Of a stretch of 64,000 bases of DNA, positions 7,159-14,504 are shown in pieces. Every line of letters starts with the position of its first letter. Position 1 is the stretch's first letter. The notes beneath the pieces were generated by a model. It saw only the letters and a program-made list of their open reading frames with translations, searched no databases and was not told the origin of the DNA. The translations under genes were made by a program, and so were the position numbers. Source of the DNA: Bacillus sp. X1(2014) (lineage in GTDB: Bacteria > Bacillota > Bacilli > Bacillales_B > DSM-18226). Location of the stretch: NCBI RefSeq assembly GCF_007678255.1, contig NZ_VEED01000024.1, forward strand, positions 1 through 64,000, in the 5' to 3' direction.

Positions 7159-7875
7159 ATGAATAATAAAGTTGTGATGATTACAGGAGCTTCTAAGGGA
7201 TTAGGCAGAGCGTTGACATTAGCTTTTGCAAAGGAAGGAGCAAAACTGGCGATTTGCTCAAGGACACTAGAAAAACTCTTAATAGTGAAAGACGAAGCTC
7301 AAAAGTTAGGTGCTGAGGTTCTCGCGGTTACTGCGGATATTTCTAAATCACGGGATGTGGAACGATTCATCGCGATGACCGAGGAGGCATTTGGCCACAT
7401 TGATGTCCTCATTAATAATGCATCTATCCTAGGCCCTAGCCCAATGCCTTTACTTCTCGATTACCCAGAAGAAGATTTTGCGGAAGTGCTGCGAGTAAAT
7501 ACTGTTTCCCCATTCCTTGTGACAAGAAGAGTCATTCCAGGGATGCTTGAGCGGAACGAAGGATCAATTATTAATGTAACTTCCGAAGCTGGGCATACGG
7601 GTTATGCAGGATGGGGCGCATACGGAATTTCTAAATTCGCGGTTGAAGGTCTCACTCAAACGTGGGCGGATGAATTAAAGGAGACAAATATAAGGGTAAA
7701 CATGGTCGATCCCGGTGAAATGGACACTGATATGCATCAATCGGCCGTCCCCGACTGCGATTATCCAGTAGCTAAGCCGGAAGATGTCATCGAAATTTTT
7801 CTTTATCTAGCATCAGACAAGGCAGCAGCAATTAACGGCCAGCGCTTTGAGGCCCAAGCAGAGGAGGAATTGTGA
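7159..7875 (+). CDS. short-chain dehydrogenase/reductase (SDR)
   Basis: A classical NAD(P)-dependent SDR of 238 residues. It has the Rossmann nucleotide motif TGASKGLG (about 9-16), the structural NNA motif (about 86-88), catalytic Ser in NVTSEAG (about 138) and the Y-x-x-x-K pair in YGISK (about 154-158). ATG 7159 has AAAGGGAG upstream. Its stop TGA overlaps the next start codon (TGATG), so it is translationally coupled to the QueA-like gene, suggesting a shared substrate. The substrate cannot be told from sequence; ketoacyl or sugar-like alcohols are typical of the family. Confidence 0.88.
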   Translation: MNNKVVMITGASKGLGRALTLAFAKEGAKLAICSRTLEKLLIVKDEAQKLGAEVLAVTADISKSRDVERFIAMTEEAFGHIDVLINNASILGPSPMPLLLDYPEEDFAEVLRVNTVSPFLVTRRVIPGMLERNEGSIINVTSEAGHTGYAGWGAYGISKFAVEGLTQTWADELKETNIRVNMVDPGEMDTDMHQSAVPDCDYPVAKPEDVIEIFLYLASDKAAAINGQRFEAQAEEEL

Positions 7876-8903
7876 TGGCAACAAGAGCTTTAGATTTTTA
7901 TCTGCCGGATGAATTAAATGCTTCCCTTCCCCCTGAAAAACGCGGTGTACGAAGGGACCTTGTCAGGATGCTGGTTCTCGACCGGACTACAGGAGAAATC
8001 AGGCATGATCAGTTTTTCCACTTAGCAGATTATCTCCAATCCGGGGACCTGCTTATTGCCAACAATAGTCGAACCATCCCTGCGGTTTTACACGCCAGTT
8101 GGATACGAAACAAGGATTCCGTCATGCCCAATGTAGAAGTGCGGCTGGCTAGACGATGCCGCCAAGATCTATGGGAGGCATTAATTGTTGCTGCTCCAGT
8201 CAAACCCGGTGATATGCTCGAATTTTCACCAGACTTGTCCGCAATGGTAATTGCCGAAAAAGGGAATTCCCCCTTAAAAATCATTGAATTTACGAAAAAA
8301 GGAACGGAATTATTTAATATGATATATTCCCTTGGTGAGCCAATCCGTTATGAATATATCGAGGAGCCATGGGACCTCGATTACTATCAAACCGTTTTTG
8401 CCAGTCATCCCGGTTCCGTAGAAATGCCCTCTGCAGGCAGAGCCTTTAGCTGGGAGTTAATTTTCAAATTGAAGCGACAGAACATCCAACTTGATTTTAT
8501 TCAATTGCATACAGGATTGAGCTACTTACTTGATGATACCTATCATCAATCACCTGAGGAAAATATCGAGGAGTACCATATCTCTAGACAAACTATGGAC
8601 CGAATTATCCAGACAAAAGCCGCTGGCAAACGTGTCATTGCGGTTGGCACCACCGTGGTTCGGGCTCTTGAAAGTGCTGCTAAAAATGGAGTCTTTTCGG
8701 GCACAACCAATCTCTATATTGACCAGCAATATCCTTTAAAAATAGCCGACGGAATCATTACAGGTCTTCATGAACCTCAAGCGAGCCACCTTGATATGCT
8801 GTCCGCCTTTGTATCAGAGCAGCATTTGCTTCAAGCATACAATCATGCCATCGAAGCGGGCTATTTATGGCATGAGTTTGGAGATATGAATTTAATCTTA
8901 TAA
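7875..8903 (+). CDS. divergent QueA paralogue (SAM:tRNA ribosyltransferase-isomerase family)
   Basis: The 342-residue product aligns along its length with QueA, which transfers and isomerises the ribosyl part of SAM onto 7-aminomethyl-7-deazaguanine in tRNA to make epoxyqueuosine. Recognisable parts are NNSRTIPAVL (QueA: NDTRV.PARL), VIAVGTTVVRALES and the GTTNLYI region. Motifs expected in true QueA are altered: VGAGTFRPV is LHTGLSYLLDD, and NFHLPxSTL is GLHEPQASHL. An extra stretch follows PPEKRG near the N-terminus. It is therefore probably a subfamily with another substrate, not the housekeeping queA that normally sits by ruvB and tgt. ATG 7875 has GAGGAGG upstream. Confidence 0.8.
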   Translation: MATRALDFYLPDELNASLPPEKRGVRRDLVRMLVLDRTTGEIRHDQFFHLADYLQSGDLLIANNSRTIPAVLHASWIRNKDSVMPNVEVRLARRCRQDLWEALIVAAPVKPGDMLEFSPDLSAMVIAEKGNSPLKIIEFTKKGTELFNMIYSLGEPIRYEYIEEPWDLDYYQTVFASHPGSVEMPSAGRAFSWELIFKLKRQNIQLDFIQLHTGLSYLLDDTYHQSPEENIEEYHISRQTMDRIIQTKAAGKRVIAVGTTVVRALESAAKNGVFSGTTNLYIDQQYPLKIADGIITGLHEPQASHLDMLSAFVSEQHLLQAYNHAIEAGYLWHEFGDMNLIL

Positions 8904-8921
8904 TCCGAGGAGGGACCAAAC

Positions 8922-9269
8922 ATGCGTTTCCACCATTATGGTCTTGAAGTCGATAATCTCGAGGAGTCTTTAACTTTCTACAAAAAGCACTTAGGACTTC
9001 AGGAAGAATGCCGAATCTTTTTCATGGGGGAAATAATTGTGTTCCTTACTGCTGGTGATTTCCGGCTGGAACTAATCTCCAATCAACTTGAAGAAAAAAA
9101 TGTACATTTATGCTTTGAGGTAAATGATCTCAATGAAGCCCTAGAGATATTTAACTCCCATCAAAAAATCGAAGGGCCTTACAAGTTAGAAAACGGCTGG
9201 GAGACCATTTTCTATGAAGGGCCAAATAACACCGTTATTGAGTTTCTGCAAGTAAAGCCTATTCTATGA
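8922..9269 (+). CDS. VOC (glyoxalase/dioxygenase fold) family protein
   Basis: The 115-residue product has two beta-alpha-beta-beta-beta modules of the vicinal oxygen chelate fold: MRFHHYGLEVDNLEESLTFY at the start and VHLCFEVNDLNEAL in the middle, ending IEFLQV. Likely metal ligands are His5 and Glu near the C-terminus (TVIEFL). GAGGAGGG precedes ATG 8922, 18 bases after the QueA-like stop, so it is probably the third gene of that operon. The reaction is unknown. Confidence 0.82.
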   Translation: MRFHHYGLEVDNLEESLTFYKKHLGLQEECRIFFMGEIIVFLTAGDFRLELISNQLEEKNVHLCFEVNDLNEALEIFNSHQKIEGPYKLENGWETIFYEGPNNTVIEFLQVKPIL

Positions 9270-9338
9270 ATTTCTGACATCATACTTCCATCCGATAAGC
9301 TATAATTACAGTAAATGCAGACAGTGGAGGAAAATAGA

Positions 9339-10451
9339 ATGTCTGAGGAGAATAAAGATATTGGCATTTTAAAAGAAATTGCTGAGTTATTAAACGAAGG
9401 AACGGATACAAAGGACGTTTTATCTGGAGTACTGAAAAAACTCCTTCAAGTAACTGGTTTACAAACTGGATGGATTTTTTTAATGGATGAGCATGGTATG
9501 CATCACCTTGCAGCTGACGAATCTCTGCCCCCTGCTTTGGCAGCTAACCAAAAAGAAAGAATGTGCCAGGGTGGATGTTGGTGCGTCAATAAATACAACA
9601 ATAAAAAATTAACTAAAGCAACGAACATTATGGAATGCAAGCGAATTGAAGAAGCAATCGAAGAACATGCTGGTGAAACTTGCGGGCTGACCCATCACGC
9701 CACCGTCCCTCTCGGAGCTGGAAATGAACGATTTGGGATTTTAAATGTTGGTTCGCCTTATAAGACACATTTCAAAAAGAATGAACTAGCTTTACTTGAA
9801 GCTGTTGCCTATCAAATCGGTACAGCGTTAAAGCGAATTAAACTTACTCAGCGGGAACAGGAAACCGCACTTGTTGCCGAGCGAAATCGGCTGGCAAGGG
9901 ATCTTCATGATTCCGTTAATCAACTGTTATTTTCCCTCAGCTTAACAGCAAGGGCAGGAGTGGAAATGACTGAACAAGAAGATGTAAAACATACGTTCGG
10001 ATATATAAAGGACTTAGCTCAGGAAGCTCTTGGAGAGATGCGAGCATTGATATGGCAGCTGCGGCCGCTTGGGTTAGAGAATGGCATCGTAAGCGCCTTA
10101 AGAAGTTATGCTGAAATGCTTGGCCTAACCATTCATACCGAGGTTACAGGAGCAGCGAGCATTCCTGGAAAGGTCGAGGAAGCATTGTGGCGTATCGGTC
10201 AGGAGGCGTTAGCCAATTGCAAGAAGCATTCCCAGATCACTGAGGTTGACTTGATGTTCCATGCCGCTAAGGACCACGTTGTGATGATCATCAACGATCA
10301 AGGCTGTGGCTTCCATTTTAAAGAAAATGTAGAAATCCCCACGCTCGGACTTAAAAATATGAGAACACGGACAGAATCACATAACGGACAATTTTTAATA
10401 AAGAGCAAACCAGGAAGCGGGACAGAAATAGAAATCCGTATTCCTTTTTAG
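9339..10451 (+). CDS. cytoplasmic sensor histidine kinase, Cys-rich GAF plus HisKA_3
   Basis: The 370-residue product has no membrane segment. A GAF domain (about 10-165) carries five cysteines at 76, 80, 82, 100 and 115 (MCQGGCWC...MECKR...ETCGL), an arrangement suited to a metal or Fe-S cluster or redox switch. Then come a HisKA_3 dimerisation domain with the phospho-acceptor His190 in RDLHDSVNQ, and a HATPase_c domain with NDQGCGF and GLGL-type motifs. I start at ATG 9339 with GTGGAGG upstream; a -10 TATAAT lies at 9301-9306. The adjacent gene encodes its response regulator. The ligand is unknown; sensing oxygen, NO or redox is inference from the cysteines. Confidence 0.88.
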   Translation: MSEENKDIGILKEIAELLNEGTDTKDVLSGVLKKLLQVTGLQTGWIFLMDEHGMHHLAADESLPPALAANQKERMCQGGCWCVNKYNNKKLTKATNIMECKRIEEAIEEHAGETCGLTHHATVPLGAGNERFGILNVGSPYKTHFKKNELALLEAVAYQIGTALKRIKLTQREQETALVAERNRLARDLHDSVNQLLFSLSLTARAGVEMTEQEDVKHTFGYIKDLAQEALGEMRALIWQLRPLGLENGIVSALRSYAEMLGLTIHTEVTGAASIPGKVEEALWRIGQEALANCKKHSQITEVDLMFHAAKDHVVMIINDQGCGFHFKENVEIPTLGLKNMRTRTESHNGQFLIKSKPGSGTEIEIRIPF

Positions 10452-10465
10452 AGAGGAGAATTCAC

Positions 10466-11107
10466 ATGAGTATACGCATTCTAATCGCTGATGATCATCA
10501 CGTCGTCAGAAGAGGTCTTGTCTTTTTTCTTCGAACACAAAAAGACCTTGAAATTATCGGGGAAGCCTCCAATGGCAAAGAAGCCGTGAATCAAGCCCAG
10601 TTGTTAAAGCCAGATATTATTTTAATGGATCTCGTCATGCCGGAAATGGACGGAATCCAGGCAACAAAGATCATAAAAGAAAAGCAGCCCGAAATTAAAA
10701 TTATGATGTTGACCAGTTTTTCCGACCAAGATCATGTCATTCCTGCGCTCGAAGCTGGTGCTTCCGGGTTCCAACTAAAAGATATTCAGCCTGATGAACT
10801 GGTCACTTCGATTAAAAAAATCATTAGCGGGGAAAACCAGCTTCACCCAAAGGCTACCTCACATTTACTGGCCAACTTGTCTAATAAAAGTAAACAAGAA
10901 AAGAACTTACTCGAGGAATTAACGAAAAGAGAGTTAGATGTGTTAAAAGAAATCGCGAAAGGAAAAAGCAATAAAGAAATTGCTGCCGCATTATTTATTA
11001 CCGAGAAGACGGTTAAAACTCATGTATCGAATATTTTAGCAAAGCTTGAGCTGGCAGACAGGACACAAGCCGCCCTTTTTGCAGTTAAAAACCAACTAGT
11101 CAACTAA
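10466..11107 (+). CDS. NarL/LuxR-family response regulator
   Basis: The 213-residue product has an N-terminal receiver domain with acidic pocket D9-D10, phospho-acceptor D55 (LMDLVMPEMDG), Thr/Ser near 83 and Lys near 105. The C-terminal LuxR-type helix-turn-helix is at about 146-206 (KRELDVLKEIAKGKSNKEIA...EKTVKTHVSNIL). GAGAGGAG precedes ATG 10466, fourteen bases after the kinase stop, so the pair is one operon. Targets are unknown; the nearest downstream genes are the coat genes, after a gap of 127 bases. Confidence 0.92.
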   Translation: MSIRILIADDHHVVRRGLVFFLRTQKDLEIIGEASNGKEAVNQAQLLKPDIILMDLVMPEMDGIQATKIIKEKQPEIKIMMLTSFSDQDHVIPALEAGASGFQLKDIQPDELVTSIKKIISGENQLHPKATSHLLANLSNKSKQEKNLLEELTKRELDVLKEIAKGKSNKEIAAALFITEKTVKTHVSNILAKLELADRTQAALFAVKNQLVN

Positions 11108-11234
11108 TGCGGATGCTGGGAAGAACTCAAACCTGTTTTGTTTGAAAATTAATTGCAATGAATTGAGCAATATCTTTATCATTTTATACACGCCTTTAAT
11201 AGGATGAATTAAGCTTATTAAGGATGTGTTTTTA

Positions 11235-12335
11235 GTGGAACAAATACCTTACCAAATTCCATCTTATTTTTTAGAAATGAAAAAAGCTGATCTAAAAGAT
11301 CTTAGGAAAGATATTTGGAGCGACACCCCTGTTCCTGCCATTTTACGGGTGGGAGATACCCTCAATAATGTTGCTATTTGCTACCGCGGCTCCTATACCC
11401 GGGAATTCCGTAAAAGATCTTATATGATCAAGTTCTTGGAACCAAAGACTTTTACTGATGCCCATGTCATTCACCTTAATGCCGAGTACAGAGATCCCTC
11501 ACTCTTTCGCAACAAACTTTCTCTCGACTTTTTTGAGGATATAGGTGTCTTATCTCCTGAAAGTCAACATGTCAATTTAATAAGGAATGGCTCTTTAAAA
11601 GGGGTGTATCTACAATTAGAATCCGTGGATGAAATGTTCTTAAGAAGAAGAGGGCTCCCTTTAGGCCCGATTTTTTATGCCGTAGGTAGTGGCGCCAACT
11701 TTTCACTATATAAAAAAAATGGCAAACGTAAGACTTCTCTTACTTCAGGCTACCAAAAAGCCTATGGGAATGAATCCGATTATAAATACCTCATTGAACT
11801 AGTAAAACAAGTCAATAGCATACCACTCTCCGACTTCCCCCGGACCATTTTCAACCTAATTGATATAAAAAAATACGCACGGTGGCTGGCATGCGCGGTT
11901 TGCACCATGAATAATGATGGATTCACCCATAACTATGCCCTATACCGTAACAGCGAAACAGAGTTATTTGAGTTCATTCCTTGGGATTATGATGGCACCT
12001 GGGGCCGGAAAATTAGCGGCGGTATTATGGAGGTTGATTATGTTCCTATTGGTGGCAAAAAAACCAACCAACTTTCTATTCTGTTGCTGCAAGTACCTGA
12101 ATTTCGCACACTTTACAGAAGTATTTTAGAAGAAATCTTGGAAACTAAGTTCACAGTTCCATATATAACAAATAAAGTTACTTCCCTGCATCAAGCTTTA
12201 AAGCCGCATATCCTGCAAGATCCATATAAAAAGAAGGATATCGAATTATTTGATGGGGAACCGGAAGTGATTTTTCAATTCATTCGTGACAGATCTGCCT
12301 ATTTGAAAAAGAGACTCAAGTATTTAGACTCATAG
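11235..12335 (+). CDS. cotH: CotH-family spore coat protein kinase, first paralogue
   Basis: CotH proteins are atypical kinases. In B. subtilis CotH phosphorylates Ser-rich repeat regions of coat proteins CotB and CotG and is needed for outer-coat assembly. This 366-residue product has the family motifs HLNAEYRDPS and RNKLSLDFF (about 86-106), GVYLQLESVDE (about 131), then the catalytic pair CTMNNDGFTHNY and IPWDYDGTWG (about 225-265). I start at GTG 11235 with AAGGAT about ten bases upstream, a spacing like that of the second paralogue; GTG 11226 is too close to it. It is about half identical to the paralogue at 13171. The 127-base gap upstream shows no clear promoter. Confidence 0.88.
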   Translation: MEQIPYQIPSYFLEMKKADLKDLRKDIWSDTPVPAILRVGDTLNNVAICYRGSYTREFRKRSYMIKFLEPKTFTDAHVIHLNAEYRDPSLFRNKLSLDFFEDIGVLSPESQHVNLIRNGSLKGVYLQLESVDEMFLRRRGLPLGPIFYAVGSGANFSLYKKNGKRKTSLTSGYQKAYGNESDYKYLIELVKQVNSIPLSDFPRTIFNLIDIKKYARWLACAVCTMNNDGFTHNYALYRNSETELFEFIPWDYDGTWGRKISGGIMEVDYVPIGGKKTNQLSILLLQVPEFRTLYRSILEEILETKFTVPYITNKVTSLHQALKPHILQDPYKKKDIELFDGEPEVIFQFIRDRSAYLKKRLKYLDS

Positions 12336-12373
12336 CTAGGTTGGTTATATCGGAAAAAACTATATCCCCAGGC

Positions 12374-12412
12374 AAAAAAAGACCTTCAACCAAAATTGGT
12401 TGAGGGTCTTTT
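12374..12412. terminator. terminator after the first cotH, duplicated from the rpsI terminator
   Basis: An A-tract, the stem GACC.TCAACC/GGTTGA.GGTC (12381-12408), then TTTT, so it can act both ways. It resembles the rpsI terminator at 14401-14434 in stem sequence and in position next to the same 67-base repeat, so both probably come from one ancestor. Confidence 0.8.
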
Positions 12413-12479
12413 AAAGTTCCAAAATTAACGTTTTGAGAACTGAGGCGCACGACGAGCACCTTTAAGACCGTATTTTTTA
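12413..12479 (-). pseudogene. rpsI 3'-end remnant (67-bp direct repeat, copy 1)
   Basis: These 67 bases are identical to 14438-14504, which span the rpsI stop codon and its last codons. On the minus strand the fragment encodes the end of S9 ([17 protein letters not shown], then stop). Similarity continues weakly to about 12505 and then is lost. There is no start, so it is not a gene. It lies in the 308-bp gap between the first cotH and the Ser-rich gene. The rest of the gap (12506-12640) is AT-rich, with only a weak sporulation-type -10 (AATACAGTA, 12609-12617) near the next gene. Confidence 0.92.
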
Positions 12480-12643
12480 TACCCTTTCATTTATACATCA
12501 GATTTAACTAATTTACTCAAATAATTAACTGACATAGTTGGCCATGCCTGAAAAATAGTTGTTTATATTAGTACAAGCGCCGTATCTAAAAAGGGACGTT
12601 TTTTATAGAATACAGTATAAAGAAACGAAGGAGGTGATTATGA

Positions 12644-13012
12644 ATGCCGAAACTACCAAATCCCCACAGCCATAGCGGAAGCGACAGCGACAGCCACAGC
12701 AACAGCCACAGCAACAGCCACAGCAACAGCAACAGCAACAGCAACAGCCACCACACAAGTTGTCCGTGCCCTGATGAGTGTTGTACTACAGCAACTGTAA
12801 ACCTTACTGCTCAGGGGAATGTTAGCGCTGTTTCAGCTAACCTACTTGCTATTCTTGCAGATTGCAGTATTACTATAGGTAATACCCCAGCAACTCAACC
12901 AACATTCGAAGCTGTATTCACATGCTTATGTAATGCAGGTTTGCGTTTTGTAACTATCTTTACAAGAGCTGGTGTTCCAGGAGGAGTAGCTCTATTCGTA
13001 TTCTGCGACTAG
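12644..13012 (+). CDS. Ser-X repeat, Cys-rich probable spore coat protein
   Basis: The 122-residue product has three parts. The basic start (MPKLPNPH) is followed by a strictly alternating tract in which every odd residue from 9 to 35 is Ser, separated by His, Asn, Asp or Gly. A C-terminal domain (40-122) has eight cysteines at 40, 42, 46, 47, 74, 94, 96 and 121 and hydrophobic beta-like stretches. It has no signal peptide. ATG 12644 has GGAGGTG seven bases upstream; an out-of-frame ATG at 12640 would give only 11 codons. I do not recognise the C-terminal domain, though Cys-rich insoluble proteins are typical of spore outer layers. Lying between two cotH genes, it is a strong candidate kinase substrate. 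Confidence 0.8.
   Translation: MPKLPNPHSHSGSDSDSHSNSHSNSHSNSNSNSNSHHTSCPCPDECCTTATVNLTAQGNVSAVSANLLAILADCSITIGNTPATQPTFEAVFTCLCNAGLRFVTIFTRAGVPGGVALFVFCD
12668..12748 (+). repeat. AGC-NNN coding minisatellite in the Ser-rich gene
   Basis: Twenty-seven codons in which AGC alternates with CAC/CAT, AAC, GAC or GGA; the later part is a run of AGCCACAGCAAC and AGCAAC units. All 14 serines use AGC. Such a hexanucleotide tract can expand or shrink in frame by slippage and so change the number of Ser-X units. Confidence 0.88.
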
Positions 13013-13029
13013 TTTAACAGCAGGGAGAG

Positions 13030-13053
13030 CCAAGGGTATGAACCCTTGGTTTT
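13030..13053 (+). terminator. terminator of the Ser-rich coat gene
   Basis: Perfect stem CCAAGGG/CCCTTGG (13030-13036, 13043-13049) with a six-base loop, followed by TTTT. It separates this gene from the second cotH, which must therefore have its own promoter; I could not identify one in 13054-13170. Confidence 0.85.
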
Positions 13054-13170
13054 CCTTAGCATTTTTAAATTTTTGACACGGAATGATTATCAAAAGACAT
13101 CCGCGATTGGACGAAGAGACTTTCGATAGGAAAACCTGTATCCAAGAATCCTAAGAAAGGATGTATCGAT

Positions 13171-14262
13171 TTGAAAAACGATAAAACAAATCTACCAGTA
13201 TATTCCTTGTTCATTCGTCGCTGGGATCTTAGAGAGCTGAATTACAAGTTAAGACCCTTCGATGATCCAGTTCCTGCTAAATTATTCATTGAGGATATGA
13301 ATTTTGATATATCCACAAAATTCCGGGGTAACTACACAAGAAAACTGCGTAAAAGATCCTACTTTATTAAGTTAAAAAGACTTCAAACCTTTAATGGAGC
13401 CCGAGAGTTTCATCTCAATGCTGAATATAAAGATCCATCCTCCATTCGCAATAAACTATCACTTGATTTGTTTCAATCCTTTGGTGTTCTGTCTCCGGAC
13501 TCCCAGCATGTTCAATTGTTTTTAAATGGCAACTATGAGGGAGTCTATTTACAACTGGAGTCTGTAGATGACTTATTTTTAGAAAAGAGGGGTCTCCCTT
13601 ACGGACCAATTTACTATGCCGTAAAAACTGATGCCAACTTTTCACTAGATAGTCATAAAACGAAGGCTCCAAAAGAATCTTTGCTGATGGGGTACCAGCG
13701 TAAAATCGGAATGGCTGAGGATGACAAATTTTTAATTGAACTCATCCAAAAAATTAACACGACTTCACTTGAAGAATTTGAGCATGAGATTCCAAAATAC
13801 CTTGCTGTGGAAAAGTACCTTCGCTGGCTGGCTGTGGCGGTCTGCACCCAAAACCATGACGGTTTTCTAAAAAACTATACACTTTATCGCAGTTCCAAAA
13901 CGGGCTTATTTGAAATTATTCCTTGGGACTATGATGGGACATTTGGCCGAGAATGGAATGGGGAGGCCATTGAACCTGATTCACTCTGTATTAAAGGGAA
14001 AAATCATTTAACTAAAAAGCTGTTAGAAATTCCTGCATTCAGAAAGCAGTACCGGGAACTGATGGATGAGCTGCTTAGTACGCTTTTCACCCCCGCTTAC
14101 CTCGAACCAATCATTTCATCTCTCATGGAGTCCATTCGCCCTCATCTTCTATTTAGCGATCCTAGTCAATTGGAAACGTTTGATGGAGAAAAGGAAGTTA
14201 TGATTACGTTTATAAAGGAAAGAAGACAATACTTACAAGCTAATTTAAAGCTCTTAGAATAA
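13171..14262 (+). CDS. cotH: CotH-family spore coat protein kinase, second paralogue
   Basis: The 363-residue product is collinear with the first CotH: HLNAEYKDPS and RNKLSLDLF (about 88-107), GVYLQLESVDD (about 132), CTQNHDGFLKNY and IPWDYDGTFG (about 227-263). These include the Asp residues that in B. subtilis CotH are needed for ATP and metal handling. TTG 13171 is preceded by AAAGGAT at a spacing like that of the first paralogue. Central regions (about 165-185, 265-285) differ most, which could reflect different substrates. A hairpin with TTT follows at once. Confidence 0.88.
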   Translation: MKNDKTNLPVYSLFIRRWDLRELNYKLRPFDDPVPAKLFIEDMNFDISTKFRGNYTRKLRKRSYFIKLKRLQTFNGAREFHLNAEYKDPSSIRNKLSLDLFQSFGVLSPDSQHVQLFLNGNYEGVYLQLESVDDLFLEKRGLPYGPIYYAVKTDANFSLDSHKTKAPKESLLMGYQRKIGMAEDDKFLIELIQKINTTSLEEFEHEIPKYLAVEKYLRWLAVAVCTQNHDGFLKNYTLYRSSKTGLFEIIPWDYDGTFGREWNGEAIEPDSLCIKGKNHLTKKLLEIPAFRKQYRELMDELLSTLFTPAYLEPIISSLMESIRPHLLFSDPSQLETFDGEKEVMITFIKERRQYLQANLKLLE

Positions 14263-14295
14263 AGGCCCAGTCATATTGGTTGGGACCTTTAAAAT
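14261..14295 (+). terminator. imperfect terminator of the second cotH
   Basis: AAAGG.CCA pairing with TGG(G).CCTTT (14261-14269, 14281-14290) around a loop, then AAAAT. The T-run is short, so strength is doubtful. Confidence 0.5.
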
Positions 14296-14400
14296 GCTTG
14301 ATACCTCCATGATAGGTCACCTGTTAAGTAAGTTTCGCGTCAGAAATACTTATAGCTATGATTGGTGTCCAAAATGTGGTCAAAAGCAATATTTAGTAAT

Positions 14401-14434
14401 AAAAAAGACCCCCAACCAAATTGGTTGGGAGCCT
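14401..14434 (-). terminator. terminator of rplM-rpsI
   Basis: On the minus strand GGCTCCCAACC/GGTTGGGGGTC folds around AATT and is followed by TTTTTT. It lies 16 bases after the rpsI stop and can also face incoming cotH transcripts. Confidence 0.85.
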
Positions 14435-14437
14435 TTG

Positions 14438-14504
14438 AAAGTTCCAAAATTAACGTTTTGAGAACTGAGGCGCACGACGAGCACCTTTAAGACCGTATTT
14501 TTTA
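14438..14504. repeat. 67-bp direct repeat, copy 2 (3' end of intact rpsI)
   Basis: Identical over 67 bases to 12413-12479, in the same orientation. This copy is the functional 3' end of rpsI plus 12 bases downstream of its stop. The 1.96 kb between the two copies contains the Ser-rich gene and the second cotH. Confidence 0.92.

Noticed and set aside
11108..11234. Terminator after the response regulator (CAAAC...GTTTG dyad)
   Set aside because: The stem is five A/T-rich pairs without a T-run, so read-through into the first cotH cannot be excluded or affirmed.
12590..12630. SigK promoter for the Ser-rich coat gene
   Set aside because: AATACAGTA resembles the SigK/SigE -10, but no AC or matching -35 occurs at the right distance; too weak to list as a promoter.
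12480..14437. Complete integrative element at rpsI
   Set aside because: Despite the att-like direct repeats, there is no integrase, excisionase or other mobility gene between them, so an active element is not claimed.
14276..14461. Open frame of 61 codons between the second cotH and rpsI, with a zinc-knuckle-like WCPKCGQ
   Set aside because: It starts within a terminator hairpin, has no ribosome-binding site and runs through the rpsI terminator into the rpsI 3' end. A short C-x2-C match alone is weak; it could be a gene fragment but I cannot support it.
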